From NCBI GenBank assembly GCA_000415505.1, contig KE354239.1, positions 1-33,892 on the forward strand: a stretch of 33,892 nt of DNA, read 5' to 3'. Below the pieces are notes generated by a model. The model searched no databases. It was not told the DNA's origin and saw only the letters and a list, made by a program, of their open reading frames with translations. Each line of letters opens with the position of its first letter. The stretch's first letter is position 1. Made by a program: the position numbers and the translations under genes. Shown here in pieces: positions 9,607 through 19,238 of this stretch. This stretch comes from Streptomyces afghaniensis 772 (GTDB taxonomy: Bacteria > Actinomycetota > Actinomycetes > Streptomycetales > Streptomycetaceae).

Positions 9607-10419
9607 TCAGAGCGGCGGGTGCTGGAACTCCTCCTCACGGGGCCGGTGCACCGGCAGCCACCGCTCGGCGTAGGCGACCGCGTCGGCCACCGGGAACAGC
9701 CGCGCCTCGGCCGCCCCGACCTTCCCGCGTACGACAGGACGGTCCCGCTCGAAGTCGTAGCCCAGCTCGTCGAACCGGTCCGAGCTGATCGACACCTCCG
9801 TCACGGTCTCCCAGCCGTCGGGACCCGGCCGGCCCACTGCGACGCGCGGGGACGGTATCCGGTACTCGGCGAGGTGGAAGCTCGTGCAGGAGGCGTAGCC
9901 GGCACCGAGCAGCAGGACCCGGGCGCCCATGGCCTCCAGCTTCGCGAGCGGGCTGCGCTCGCCGAGCCGGCAGTCGGGCGCGTGCCCCTCGATCGCCTCC
10001 GCCGCGCGCGCGCCGACCGCCGCGAACGAGGTCTGCGGATGCGCGCTGCGCAGTGCGCCGGGCCAGGTGCGCACGGTCTCCGGGACGACGCCGACCCCGC
10101 GCGTGGGCGTGATCCGGGGGTCGTATGCGGGCATCGTGGCGCGGATGGTCTCCCACCAGTCCGGGGGCACGGGCGGGTTCCCCCACAGGGCCGGGTCGGA
10201 GAGGTCCCCGGTCTGTGTCGGAACCACCAGGGTGCCCTGCGGGCCGAGCGCGTCGAGCAGTCCCTGCACCACCGCGACGGCACCGCCGTTGACCCAGCCG
10301 AGGGAGCTGAGCGAGGAGTGCACGAGGAGGGTCTCGCCGGGTCGCACGCCCAGCTCGCACAGCTGCGCGCGCAGTGTGTCCCGGGTGACAAGAGGGCCGG
10401 TCGGAGGGGGTGTGGACAT
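9607..10419 (-). CDS. AAC(3)-family aminoglycoside N-acetyltransferase homologue
   Basis: 270 residues from ATG 10419 (an upstream in-frame ATG at 10452 would add 11). It has the family landmarks [17 protein letters not shown] (acetyl-CoA side), [15 protein letters not shown] and [13 protein letters not shown], so it belongs to the Antibiotic_NAT/AAC(3) family, which acetylates the 3-amino group of 2-deoxystreptamine aminoglycosides. Streptomyces core genomes carry such homologues without any aminoglycoside cluster, and none is visible here, so a resistance role is unproven; other amine substrates are possible. Divergent from sufR with 161 bases between starts, and 31 bases before the ABC ATPase. 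Confidence 0.85.
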   Translation of the reverse strand: MSTPPPTGPLVTRDTLRAQLCELGVRPGETLLVHSSLSSLGWVNGGAVAVVQGLLDALGPQGTLVVPTQTGDLSDPALWGNPPVPPDWWETIRATMPAYDPRITPTRGVGVVPETVRTWPGALRSAHPQTSFAAVGARAAEAIEGHAPDCRLGERSPLAKLEAMGARVLLLGAGYASCTSFHLAEYRIPSPRVAVGRPGPDGWETVTEVSISSDRFDELGYDFERDRPVVRGKVGAAEARLFPVADAVAYAERWLPVHRPREEEFQHPPL

Positions 10420-10489
10420 GGTTCGGGAGTGTCCCCGAAGCGCCATCGGCATGCCACCGGTTTGATCGATCAGAGATCGTTTTCGCAGG

Positions 10490-10508
10490 TCAGGTTAGCT
10501 TTACCTAA
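10490..10508. promoter_or_regulatory. DmdR/IdeR-type iron box
   Basis: TCAGGTTAGCTTTACCTAA matches the 19-bp actinobacterial iron box (TTAGGTTAGGCTAACCTAA, from memory) at 15 of 19 positions, with both half-sites (AGGTTAG and ACCTAA) well kept. It sits between the divergent aac-like gene and sufR, 73 bases before sufR. Bound by the Fe(II)-loaded DtxR-family repressor, it would relieve repression when iron is low. The gene for that regulator is not in the window. Confidence 0.65.
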
Positions 10509-10544
10509 GTGACGCAGGGCACCCACTGGGTGGCCGAACGCCGC

Positions 10545-10581
10545 TTGCCCGCCCCCGATGAATTACGCAACAATGGCGTTG
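10545..10581 (+). promoter_or_regulatory. sufR promoter with SufR-type operator; leaderless
   Basis: TTGCCC (10545-10550), an 18-base spacer and AACAAT (10569-10574) form a -35/-10 pair whose predicted start lands on or next to GTG 10581, so the mRNA would be leaderless. Overlying the -10 and start is CAAC-N6-GTTG at 10568-10581, an exact match to the SufR operator reported for Streptomyces avermitilis (recalled). SufR bound here would block its own operon. Confidence 0.75.
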
Positions 10582-11324
10582 TGAAAAACGTCGGCGAGGC
10601 TCGGGAGACCCCCACGGGGGCCCCTCAGGAGGAGCTCGCGACCGGGGAGCGGTCCACCCGCAACCGAGTCGCGCGGTCCATCCTGGACCACGGGCCGTCG
10701 ACCGTCGCCGAACTCGCCGAGCGGCTGGGCCTCACCCAGGCGGCCGTGCGCCGGCACCTCGACGCCCTCGCGGGCGACGGTGTCGTCGAGGCGCGCGAGC
10801 AGCGGGTCTACGGCGCGCGCACCCGCGGCCGGCCGGCCAAGGTGTTCGCCCTGACCGACTGCGGCCGGGACGCCTTCGACCAGTCGTACGACAAGCTCGC
10901 GGCGGACGCGCTGCGCTGGATCGCCGACCGCGAGGGCGGGAACGAGGCGATCGCCGCCTTCGCCCGCGCCAGGATCGCCGCGCAGGCGAGCGCGTACCGC
11001 GAGGCGGTCGAGACCGCCGCGCCCGAGCAGCGGACGGAAGCCCTGGCCAAGGCCCTGAGCGCCGACGGGTACGCTGCTACGGCGCGCAGTGCGCCCCACC
11101 CGCAGAAGGGTGAACAGCTCTGCCAGCACCACTGCCCGGTCGCCCACGTCGCCGAGCAGTTCCCGCAGTTGTGCGAGGCGGAGACGGAATTTTTCGCCGA
11201 GCTGCTCGGTACGCACGTACAGCGGCTCGCCACCATCGCGCACGGCGACGGCGTCTGCACGACGTTCATCCCCAAGATTTCCCACAACGCATCTGCAAGC
11301 ACGGCCGGGAGGAACCCCGCATGA
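10581..11324 (+). CDS. sufR: SufR, Fe-S-sensing repressor of the suf operon
   Basis: 247 residues. Winged-helix DNA-binding domain at about 28-92 ([31 protein letters not shown]). The C-terminal half carries four cysteines suited to hold an Fe-S cluster: C181, C185, C198 and C226 ([13 protein letters not shown]...QLCEAE...GVCTTF). Known SufR proteins bind a [4Fe-4S] or [2Fe-2S] cluster and repress suf genes while clusters are plentiful. The GTG start coincides with the operator and predicted transcription start, so translation is likely leaderless. The stop overlaps the sufB start (ATGA), so regulator and first structural gene are co-translated. First gene of an eight-gene operon. Confidence 0.92.
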   Translation: MKNVGEARETPTGAPQEELATGERSTRNRVARSILDHGPSTVAELAERLGLTQAAVRRHLDALAGDGVVEAREQRVYGARTRGRPAKVFALTDCGRDAFDQSYDKLAADALRWIADREGGNEAIAAFARARIAAQASAYREAVETAAPEQRTEALAKALSADGYAATARSAPHPQKGEQLCQHHCPVAHVAEQFPQLCEAETEFFAELLGTHVQRLATIAHGDGVCTTFIPKISHNASASTAGRNPA

Positions 11325-12742
11325 CTCTCCCCACGGAGACTGCCCACCCTGAGCTCGAGGGCCTGGGCAAGTACGAATACGGCTGGGCCGACTCCGACAC
11401 GGCCGGCGCCTCTGCCAAGCGCGGCATCAACGAGGACGTCGTCCGCGACATCTCCGCCAAGAAGAACGAGCCGGAGTGGATGACCAAGCTCCGCCTCAAG
11501 GGCCTGCGCCTGTTCGAGAAGAAGCCCATGCCGAACTGGGGCTCGGACCTGTCGGGGATCGACTTCGACAACATCAAGTACTTCGTGCGCTCCACGGAGA
11601 AGCAGGCGGCCTCCTGGGAGGACCTGCCCGAGGACATCAAGAACACGTACGACAAGCTGGGCATCCCCGAGGCCGAGAAGAACCGCCTCGTCGCCGGTGT
11701 CGCCGCGCAGTACGAGTCGGAGGTCGTCTACCACCAGATCCGTGAGGACCTGGAGGAGCAGGGCGTCATCTTCCTCGACACCGACACGGCCCTGAAGGAG
11801 CACCCGGAGCTCTTCAAGGAGTACTTCGGGACCGTCATCCCCGTCGGCGACAACAAGTTCGCGTCGCTGAACTCCGCCGTGTGGTCGGGCGGCTCCTTCA
11901 TCTACGTGCCGCCGGGCGTCCACGTGGAGATCCCGCTCCAGGCCTACTTCCGCATCAACACGGAGAACATGGGCCAGTTCGAGCGGACCCTGATCATCGT
12001 CGACGAGGGTGCCTACGTGCACTACGTCGAGGGCTGCACCGCCCCGATCTACAAGTCGGACTCGCTGCACTCCGCGGTCGTCGAGATCATCGTCAAGAAG
12101 AACGCCCGCTGCCGCTACACGACCATCCAGAACTGGTCGAACAACGTCTACAACCTGGTCACCAAGCGCGCCGTGGCCTACGAGGGCGCGACCATGGAGT
12201 GGGTCGACGGCAACATCGGCTCCAAGGTGACGATGAAGTACCCGGCCGTCTACCTGATGGGCGAGCACGCCAAGGGCGAGACGCTGTCCATCGCCTTCGC
12301 CGGCGAGGGCCAGCACCAGGACGCGGGCGCCAAGATGGTCCACATGGCGCCGAACACGTCGTCCAACATCGTGTCGAAGTCCGTCGCGCGCGGTGGCGGC
12401 CGTACGTCCTACCGCGGTCTGATCGAGATCGGCGAGGGCGCCGCGGGCTCCAAGTCGAACGTGCTCTGTGACGCGCTGCTGGTCGACACGATCTCCCGCT
12501 CGGACACCTACCCCTACGTGGACGTCCGCGAGGACGACGTGTCCATGGGTCACGAGGCCACCGTCTCCAAGGTCTCCGAGGACCAGCTCTTCTACCTGAT
12601 GAGCCGCGGTCTGAGTGAGTTCGAGGCGATGGCGATGATCGTGCGCGGCTTCGTCGAGCCCATCGCCAAGGAGCTCCCCATGGAGTACGCGCTGGAGCTC
12701 AACCGGCTGATCGAGCTGCAGATGGAAGGCGCGGTCGGCTAA
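11321..12742 (+). CDS. sufB: Fe-S cluster assembly scaffold SufB
   Basis: 473 residues, core scaffold of the SufBC2D complex that assembles Fe-S clusters. The start ATG 11321 follows GGGAGGAACCCCGC and overlaps the sufR stop. The beta-helix core includes [19 protein letters not shown] with C239, the position that accepts persulfide sulfur in E. coli SufB. The C-terminal stretch [29 protein letters not shown] is the SufC-contacting helix pair. No intein is present, in contrast to mycobacterial SufB. Length is typical. Confidence 0.97.
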   Translation: MTLPTETAHPELEGLGKYEYGWADSDTAGASAKRGINEDVVRDISAKKNEPEWMTKLRLKGLRLFEKKPMPNWGSDLSGIDFDNIKYFVRSTEKQAASWEDLPEDIKNTYDKLGIPEAEKNRLVAGVAAQYESEVVYHQIREDLEEQGVIFLDTDTALKEHPELFKEYFGTVIPVGDNKFASLNSAVWSGGSFIYVPPGVHVEIPLQAYFRINTENMGQFERTLIIVDEGAYVHYVEGCTAPIYKSDSLHSAVVEIIVKKNARCRYTTIQNWSNNVYNLVTKRAVAYEGATMEWVDGNIGSKVTMKYPAVYLMGEHAKGETLSIAFAGEGQHQDAGAKMVHMAPNTSSNIVSKSVARGGGRTSYRGLIEIGEGAAGSKSNVLCDALLVDTISRSDTYPYVDVREDDVSMGHEATVSKVSEDQLFYLMSRGLSEFEAMAMIVRGFVEPIAKELPMEYALELNRLIELQMEGAVG

Positions 12743-12800
12743 CACCCGCCGCAGTCCCATCAGGCCCCTTACGCAACGGAAAGCGAGCACTACGACAGCC

Positions 12801-13985
12801 ATGGCTGAGGCCCAGAACATCCCGGTGGGCTCCACCACCACCGGCTCGATCGCGGTGGCGGCCGAGTCGACCGTCGCCACCCGCATGAGCGCGCCCCCCT
12901 CCTTCGACGTGGCGGACTTCCCCGTCCCGCACGGCCGTGAGGAGGAGTGGCGGTTCACCCCGCTGGAGCGCCTGCGCGGGCTGCACGACGGCACCGCCGT
13001 GGCGAACGGCGACGGCGTGAAGGTCGACGTCCAGGCCCCCGAGGGCGTCACCGTCGAGGCCGTCGGCCGTGACGACGCCCGGCTCGGCAAGGCGGGCACC
13101 CCGGTGGACCGCGTCGCCGCCCAGGCCTACTCGGCCTTCGAGAAGGCCTCGGTCGTGACCGTCCCGAAGGAGACCGTCCTCACCGAGCCGATCCGCATCG
13201 CGGTGCACGGCCAGGGCGGCACCGCCTTCGGCCACCAGGTGATCGAGCTGGGCGCCTTCGCCGAGGCCGTCGTGGTCATCGACCACACCGGTGACGCGGT
13301 GCTCGCCGCCAACGTCGACTACCTCCTGGGCGACGGCGCCAAGCTGACCGTCGTCTCCGTCCAGGACTGGGACGGCAAGGCCGTTCACGTCGCCCAGCAC
13401 AATGCGCTCGTCGGCCGCGACGCCTCCTTCAAGTCCGTCGTCGTCACCTTCGGCGGCGACGTCGTCCGGCTCCACCCGCGCGTGCAGTACGCCGGCCCCG
13501 GTGGCGAGGCCGAGCTGTTCGGCCTGTACTTCACCGACCAGGGCCAGCACCAGGAGCACCGCCTCCTGGTCGACCACAACGTCCCGCACTGCAAGTCGAA
13601 CGTCGTCTACAAGGGCGCGCTCCAGGGCGACGGCGCCCACGCGGTGTGGATCGGCGACGTGCTCATCGAGGCCAAGGCCGAGGGCACCGACACGTACGAG
13701 ATGAACCGCAACCTGGTCCTCACGGACGGGGCCCGCGTGGACTCCGTACCGAACCTCGAGATCGAAACCGGCGAGATCGTCGGCGCCGGCCACGCCTCGG
13801 CCACCGGCCGCTTCGACGACGAGCAGCTCTTCTACCTCATGGCCCGCGGCATCCCGGAGCACGAGGCCCGCCGTCTGGTGGTCCGCGGCTTCTTCGCCGA
13901 GCTGGTCCAGCAGATCGGCCTCCCCGACATCGAGGAGCGCCTGATCGCCAAGATCGAGGAGGAGCTGGAGGCGGCAGTCGGATGA
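12801..13985 (+). CDS. sufD: Fe-S cluster assembly protein SufD
   Basis: 394 residues, SufB paralogue and partner in SufBC2D. It keeps the family C-terminus EQLFYLMARGIPEHEARRLVVRGFFAELV, almost the same as SufB's, plus QHQEHRLLVDHNVPHCKSN, which supplies His and Cys residues near the subunit interface where the nascent cluster forms. The long N-terminal tail (MAEAQNIPVGSTTTGSIAV...) is variable. A 58-base gap separates it from sufB, the longest in the operon, with a weak GGAAAG ribosome site. Its stop overlaps the ferredoxin start (ATGA). Confidence 0.95.
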   Translation: MAEAQNIPVGSTTTGSIAVAAESTVATRMSAPPSFDVADFPVPHGREEEWRFTPLERLRGLHDGTAVANGDGVKVDVQAPEGVTVEAVGRDDARLGKAGTPVDRVAAQAYSAFEKASVVTVPKETVLTEPIRIAVHGQGGTAFGHQVIELGAFAEAVVVIDHTGDAVLAANVDYLLGDGAKLTVVSVQDWDGKAVHVAQHNALVGRDASFKSVVVTFGGDVVRLHPRVQYAGPGGEAELFGLYFTDQGQHQEHRLLVDHNVPHCKSNVVYKGALQGDGAHAVWIGDVLIEAKAEGTDTYEMNRNLVLTDGARVDSVPNLEIETGEIVGAGHASATGRFDDEQLFYLMARGIPEHEARRLVVRGFFAELVQQIGLPDIEERLIAKIEEELEAAVG

Positions 13986-14299
13986 CCTTCGTACGCGCCT
14001 GTGGACTGGGCGAGCTGGAGGAGGACACCCCGAAGCGGGTGGAACTCGACGGCACGCCCGTGTCCATCGTGCAGACCGAGGGCGAGGTGTTCGCGATCCA
14101 CGACATCTGCTCGCACGCGAACGTCTCCCTGTCGGAGGGCGAGGTCGACGACTGCCACATCGAGTGCTGGCTGCACGGCTCGCGCTTCGACCTCCGCTCC
14201 GGCAAGCCCGACGCCCTTCCCGCGACGCGCCCCGTCCCCGTATATCCCGTAAAGATCGAAGGGGACGACGTGCTCGTCTCCCTCACCCAGGAGTCCTGA
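13982..14299 (+). CDS. Rieske-type [2Fe-2S] ferredoxin in the suf operon
   Basis: 105 residues with the complete Rieske motif: C43-x-H45 (CSHANVSL) and C62-x2-H65 (CWLHGSRFD). Soluble, of the dioxygenase-ferredoxin size (BphF/NirD-like), no membrane anchor. It overlaps sufD by four bases and ends 7 bases before sufC. The embedding in the operon, common in actinobacteria, suggests an electron donor for cluster assembly or a cluster carrier, but its exact role is not known to me. It is not SufA, and no SufA/IscA-type carrier is encoded in this operon. Confidence 0.93.
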   Translation: MTFVRACGLGELEEDTPKRVELDGTPVSIVQTEGEVFAIHDICSHANVSLSEGEVDDCHIECWLHGSRFDLRSGKPDALPATRPVPVYPVKIEGDDVLVSLTQES

Positions 14300-14306
14300 G
14301 GCACCC

Positions 14307-15067
<761 letters not shown>

Positions 15068-15071
<4 letters not shown>

Positions 15072-16324
15072 CACAGCTGCCGGGCCTCCTCGACACAGAG
15101 GCGCTCCGCAAGGACTTCCCCATCCTGGACCGCCAGGTCCACGACGGTAAGAAGCTCGTGTACCTGGACAACGCGGCGACCAGCCAGAAGCCGCGTCAGG
15201 TGCTGGACGCCCTCAACGAGTACTACGAGCGCTACAACGCCAACGTCCATCGTGGCGTGCACGTCCTCGCCGAGGAGGCCACGGCGCTGTACGAGGGCGC
15301 GCGCGACAAGGTCGCGGAGTTCATCAACGCGCCCTCGCGCGACGAGGTGATCTTCACGAAGAACGCCTCGGAGTCGCTCAACCTCGTGGCGAACATGCTG
15401 GGCTGGGCCGACGAGCCCTACCGCGTGGACTCCGACACCGAGATCGTCATCACGGAGATGGAGCACCACTCCAACATCGTCCCGTGGCAGCTGCTCGCGC
15501 AGCGCACGGGCGCGAAGCTGAAGTGGTTCGGCCTGACCGACGACGGCCGTCTGGACCTGTCCAACATCGACGAGGTCATCACCGAGAAGACGAAGATCGT
15601 CTCCTTCGTGCTGGTCTCCAACATCCTGGGCACCCAGAACCCGGTCGAGGCGATCGTGCGCCGCGCCCAGCAGGTCGGTGCGCTGGTCTGCATCGACGCC
15701 TCGCAGGCCGCGCCGCACATGCCGCTGGACGTGCAGGCCCTGCAGGCCGACTTCGTGGCCTTCACCGGCCACAAGATGTGCGGTCCGACGGGCATCGGCG
15801 TCCTCTGGGGCCGCCAGGAGCTGCTGGAGGACCTGCCTCCGTTCCTCGGCGGCGGCGAGATGATCGAGACGGTGTCGATGCACTCCTCGACCTACGCCCC
15901 GGCGCCGCACAAGTTCGAGGCGGGCACGCCCCCGGTCGCCCAGGCGGTCGGTCTCGGCGCGGCGATCGACTACCTCAACTCGATCGGCATGGACAAGATC
16001 CTCGCCCACGAGCACGCCCTCACCGAGTACGCGGTGAAGCGGCTGCTGGAGGTCCCCGACCTGCGCATCATCGGCCCGACCACGGCCGAGGAGCGGGGCG
16101 CGGCGATCTCCTTCACCCTCGGGGACATCCACCCGCACGACGTGGGCCAGGTCCTCGACGAACAGGGCATCGCGGTCCGGGTCGGCCACCACTGCGCGCG
16201 GCCGGTCTGCCTGCGGTACGGAATTCCTGCGACCACGCGAGCGTCGTTCTATCTGTACTCCACGCCGGCCGAGATCGACGCGCTGGTCGACGGCCTGGAG
16301 CACGTACGGAACTTCTTCGGCTGA
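15068..16324 (+). CDS. sufS: Cysteine desulfurase SufS (group II)
   Basis: 418 residues, PLP enzyme releasing sulfur from cysteine as enzyme-bound persulfide. PLP lysine K236 in FTGHKMCGPTG; catalytic C376 in RVGHHCARPVC, the group II RxGHHCA signature; EMEHHSNIVPW (130-140) holds the cofactor-stacking His. It begins at GTG 15068 inside the sufC stop. It is followed 15 bases later by sufU, its usual sulfur acceptor in Gram-positive bacteria. Confidence 0.97.
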
Positions 16325-16339
16325 AGGGCGTGCTGAACG

Positions 16340-16810
16340 GTGAAACTGGACTCCATGTACCAGGAAGTCATCCTGGACCACTACAAGAACCCGCACGGGC
16401 GGGGCTTGCGGGATGGCGACGCCGAGGTGCACCACGTCAACCCGACGTGCGGTGACGAGATCACACTGCGCGTGAAGTACGACGGAACGAAGATCGAGGA
16501 CGTCTCGTACGAGGGCCAGGGCTGCTCGATCAGCCAGGCCTCGGCCTCCGTACTGAACGAACTCCTCGTCGGCAAGGAGTTCTCCGACGCGCGGAAGATC
16601 CAGGAGACCTTCCTGGAGCTGATGCAGTCCAAGGGGAAGCTCGTGCCCGACGACGCGATGGAGGAGATCCTGGAGGACGCGGTCGCGTTCGCCGGGGTGT
16701 CCAAGTACCCGGCCCGGGTCAAGTGCGCCCTGCTGAGCTGGATGGCCTGGAAGGACGCGACGGCCCAGGTGCTGGGCGGCGCCGACGCCGAGAAGGAGAC
16801 GACGGCATGA
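16340..16810 (+). CDS. sufU: SufU, zinc-dependent sulfurtransferase
   Basis: 156 residues, IscU-fold. The zinc ligands of SufU are all present: C37 and D39 (PTCGDEITLRV), C62 (GQGCSISQASAS) and C129 (ARVKCALLSW). It has the SufU-specific insert between the second and third Cys. Accepts persulfide sulfur from SufS and passes it to SufB. GTG start 16340 has GAAGGGCG upstream; the stop overlaps the next start (ATGA). Confidence 0.95.
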   Translation: MKLDSMYQEVILDHYKNPHGRGLRDGDAEVHHVNPTCGDEITLRVKYDGTKIEDVSYEGQGCSISQASASVLNELLVGKEFSDARKIQETFLELMQSKGKLVPDDAMEEILEDAVAFAGVSKYPARVKCALLSWMAWKDATAQVLGGADAEKETTA

Positions 16811-17139
16811 GCGAGACCGTGGAGATGAAGCCGGCCTCGGAGGAAGAACTCCGTGAGGCCCTGATGGACGTCGTCGACCCCGAACTGGGCATCGACGTCG
16901 TCAACCTCGGCCTGATCTACGGCATTCACGTCGACGAGTCGAACATCGCGACCGTCGACATGACCCTGACCTCCGCGGCCTGTCCGCTGACGGACGTCAT
17001 CGAGGACCAGGCCAAGTCCGCCACGGACGGCCTCGTCAACGAGCTGCGCATCAACTGGGTCTGGATGCCGCCGTGGGGCCCCGACAAGATCACGGACGAC
17101 GGGCGGGAGCAGCTTCGGGCGCTCGGGTTCAACGTCTGA
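16807..17139 (+). CDS. SufT-like MIP18/DUF59 metal-sulfur cluster protein
   Basis: 110 residues of the MIP18 (DUF59/PaaD-like) family, with the signature LMDVVDPELGIDVVNLGLIYG (residues 19-39) and a conserved Cys in SAACPLTDVIEDQ. Relatives assist Fe-S protein maturation (SufT in Gram-positives, Cia2/MIP18 in eukaryotes); the C-terminal VWMPPWGPDKITDDGREQLRALGF is typical. Last gene of the suf operon, ATG within the sufU stop, followed by a strong terminator. The frame is open 84 bases upstream inside sufU, but the coupling and operon pattern favour 16807. Confidence 0.9.
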   Translation: MSETVEMKPASEEELREALMDVVDPELGIDVVNLGLIYGIHVDESNIATVDMTLTSAACPLTDVIEDQAKSATDGLVNELRINWVWMPPWGPDKITDDGREQLRALGFNV

Positions 17140-17179
17140 GAACCCCGTCTGGGATCCACGTCTGAGGTTCACTGACTGA

Positions 17180-17216
17180 CGAAGGGGCGGCACCCTCCCG
17201 GGGTGCCGCCCCTTCG
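17180..17216. terminator. Strong hairpin ending the suf operon
   Basis: A perfect 16-bp stem (17180-17195 with 17201-17216) and a 5-base loop, TCCCG. No T-run, as is common in Streptomyces. It lies 40 bases after the suf operon and 23 bases beyond the stop of the opposing gene, so it probably works both ways. Confidence 0.85.
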
Positions 17217-17239
17217 CGTGTGTCAGTCCGGTTCGCCTG

Positions 17240-18070
17240 TCAGTCCAGCCCGGCCACCAGCCGGAACGCCGAGTCCGCGCGGTACAGGCCGTCGTACTGG
17301 TACGGCTCGAGGCGGAGTTGGAAGTTGCGGTGGCGGAGGAAGCGGCCCGGGTAGTTCGCCGACTCCAGCATGATCGCGCCCGAGTAACTGGCGGGGCGGG
17401 GGCAGAAGGTGGCGTCCTTGCGGAAGAGGGACGAGCCGTCGTTGCGTTCCGCGCGCAGGACGAAGTTGCGGTGGCGGAGGTAGGTGCCGTCGGCCGTGGT
17501 GAAGGAGTAGCAGGAGGGGTCGGCCAGGCCCGCCACCCGTTCGAAGGTGGCGTTGCGGCGGGCCGAGGCCGAGCCGGCCTGGGCGAGGGTGACGTAGCCG
17601 CCGCTGGTCTGCCAGTAGCGGTCGGGGTAGTTGACGGAGCGTATGGAGGTCCCGCTCTTGGCGGCCGGGGGCTTCGCGCTCGGTGAAGTCCTCTGGGACG
17701 CCGGGGGCTTCGGCGCCTTCGTGTGCGGCTCCGGACTGGCGTCGGGGCGGGGCGATGTGCTTCGGGTGGGCGTCGGGGACGGGCGCTTGTGGTGCTTTGC
17801 GGGCGCTTTCCCCGCCTTGGAGGGCGTCGCGAAGGAGATCAGGCCGCCCGGCGCCGAGCTGCTGAGGGTTGTCGGCTGCGCCGCCGACGGGGTCGGCTCG
17901 CCGGTCCGGCTGTCCATCACGGCGATCGCCGTCACGCACGCGGTGACGGTGGCCAGGGCGAGAGCGCCTGCCATCCAGAGCCGTCGCGTCCCCGGTGCCC
18001 GGGTGGTGTCCGGGGCCCAGCCGCTCTCCCACGGGCGGTCCAGCGGGGGCCGGGACTTCTCTTCTGACAT
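17240..18070 (-). CDS. Membrane-anchored protein with C-terminal AbfB (arabinose-binding-like) domain
   Basis: 276 residues. N-terminal cytosolic stretch, one transmembrane helix at about 32-51 (LWMAGALALATVTACVTAIAVM), a Pro/Ser/Thr/Lys-rich extracellular linker to about residue 140, and a C-terminal beta-trefoil of the AbfB/CBM42 type. The repeats are recognisable: NYPDRYWQTSGGYV, DGTYLRHRNFVLRAE, NYPGRFLRHRNFQLRLE, with F(R/E)(L/V)VAGL ends. AbfB domains bind arabinofuranose side chains. No catalytic domain is attached, so a wall-facing binding or sensing role is the best guess. Start: ATG 18070 with an excellent GGAGG ribosome site; an upstream in-frame start at 18142 is less likely. Confidence 0.85.
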   Translation of the reverse strand: MSEEKSRPPLDRPWESGWAPDTTRAPGTRRLWMAGALALATVTACVTAIAVMDSRTGEPTPSAAQPTTLSSSAPGGLISFATPSKAGKAPAKHHKRPSPTPTRSTSPRPDASPEPHTKAPKPPASQRTSPSAKPPAAKSGTSIRSVNYPDRYWQTSGGYVTLAQAGSASARRNATFERVAGLADPSCYSFTTADGTYLRHRNFVLRAERNDGSSLFRKDATFCPRPASYSGAIMLESANYPGRFLRHRNFQLRLEPYQYDGLYRADSAFRLVAGLD

Positions 18071-18217
18071 GCGCTTTTTCCTCCGGCGGGCACCCTTGAC
18101 GGCGGCGCAGTTGTGGTGGCCCGGTGTGTGATCGGGTGACACCGTAGTGGACCAGTGGGATCCCGTGGGGGGCGTTTGTTGAAAGCGGTATCTCTTCTCC
18201 CGTCGCGTCCTCGTTGC

Positions 18218-18250
18218 GTACGGGTGTACAGATGTTGTGTACGCTCGTAC
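18218..18250. promoter_or_regulatory. 33-bp imperfect palindrome, likely TetR operator over the SMR promoter
   Basis: Centred on 18234, with arms GTACGGGTGTACA and TGTACGCTCGTAC; 12 of 16 positions per arm are complementary. It fills the space between a possible -35 TTGCGT (18214-18219) and the ATG at 18253, covering the likely -10 (TGTACG, 18238-18243). It precedes an SMR exporter followed by its TetR gene, the usual self-regulated arrangement. Confidence 0.7.
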
Positions 18251-18252
18251 AT

Positions 18253-18573
18253 ATGGGTTATCTGCTGCTGGCCGGGGCCATCGCCGCCGAGGTGGGTGCG
18301 ACGACCGCCATGAAGTACAGCGAGGGCTTCAGCAGGCTCGGACCCTCGCTGCTGACGCTCCTCGGCTACCTCGTCTCCTTCGCGCTGCTCGCGCAGACGC
18401 TGAAGACCGTCTCCGTCGGAACGGCCTACGCGATCTGGGCCGGTGCCGGCACCGCCGCCATCGCCACGATCGGGTTCGTCTTCCTGGGAGAGGGGATGAC
18501 CGGCGCCAAGGCCGCCGGGATCGCGCTGATCATCGTCGGGGTCGTGGTGCTGAACCTGGGAGGTGCCCACTGA
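18253..18573 (+). CDS. SMR-family small multidrug/guanidinium exporter
   Basis: 106 residues with four transmembrane helices. The membrane-embedded glutamate is E13 (AGAIAAEVGATTAMKYSEGF), equal to E14 of EmrE. The helix-3 G-rich dimer motif and YAIWAGAGTAAIATIGFVFLGE are typical. It works as a proton antiporter dimer for cationic drugs or guanidinium. Upstream in-frame extension to 18214 overlaps the operator, so ATG 18253 is chosen. It lies only 2 bases past the palindrome, pointing to a leaderless or nearly leaderless mRNA. Its stop overlaps the TetR start (TGATG). Confidence 0.9.
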   Translation: MGYLLLAGAIAAEVGATTAMKYSEGFSRLGPSLLTLLGYLVSFALLAQTLKTVSVGTAYAIWAGAGTAAIATIGFVFLGEGMTGAKAAGIALIIVGVVVLNLGGAH

Positions 18574-19229
18574 TGCCCCGGCGCTACGACCCCGAGCGGC
18601 GGCAGCGGATCATCGACGCGGCGATCCGGGTCGTCGGGGCGAAGGGCATCGCCGGGCTGAGCCACCGCACGGCCGCCGCCGAGGCCGATGTGCCGCTCGG
18701 CTCGACGACGTACCACTTCAAGACCCTCGACGAACTGCTGGTCGCCGCCCTGCGGCAGGCCAACGAGGGCTTCGCCAAAGTCGTCGCCGGGCGGGGCGCG
18801 CTGGAGGATCCCCGGACCGACCTGGCCGCCGAGCTGGCCGCGTGGATGGGGGAGTGGCTCGCGGGCGACCGCACGGGCGTCGAGCTGGAGTACGAGCTCT
18901 ATCTCGCCGCCCTGCGTCGGCCCGCCCTGCGCCCCGTCGCCGCCGAGTGGGCCGAGGGCGTCGCCGAGCTGCTGTCCCGGCGTACGGATCCGGTGACCGC
19001 GCGGGCGCTGGTGGCGGTCGTCGACGGGATCTGTCTCCAGGTGCTGCTGACCGGGGTGCCGTACGACGAGGCGTATGCCCGGGAGGTGCTGGGGCGGGTG
19101 GTGGCGGGGCGGGGGAGTGAGGCCGGTGGTGGGGACGCCGCTGTGTGCCGTCGACCTGCACCGGGACGTACCGCCCGGCACGTGAGACGTCCCTGCACCG
19201 GTTCGCATCGACCGCTGTCCGCCGGTTAG
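18573..19229 (+). CDS. TetR-family regulator of the SMR gene
   Basis: 218 residues. N-terminal TetR helix-turn-helix at about 8-55 (RRQRIIDAAIRVVGAKGIAGLSHRTAAAEADVPLGSTTYHFKTLDELL). The C-terminal ligand domain holds ELEYELYLAALRRPALRPVAAEW. ATG 18573 follows GGGAGG, sharing one base with the SMR stop. Most likely binds the 33-bp palindrome upstream of the SMR gene and is released by an exported compound. The last 35 residues or so are Arg/Gly-rich and may be dispensable. The stop codon (19227-19229) lies inside the dapD promoter. Confidence 0.88.
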   Translation: MPRRYDPERRQRIIDAAIRVVGAKGIAGLSHRTAAAEADVPLGSTTYHFKTLDELLVAALRQANEGFAKVVAGRGALEDPRTDLAAELAAWMGEWLAGDRTGVELEYELYLAALRRPALRPVAAEWAEGVAELLSRRTDPVTARALVAVVDGICLQVLLTGVPYDEAYAREVLGRVVAGRGSEAGGGDAAVCRRPAPGRTARHVRRPCTGSHRPLSAG

Positions 19230-19238
19230 GTTGCCCTC

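Noticed and set aside
9607-10419. Dedicated aminoglycoside resistance gene
   Set aside because: Family membership is clear, but there is no aminoglycoside cluster or mobile element, and such homologues occur in the core genome. Resistance cannot be claimed.
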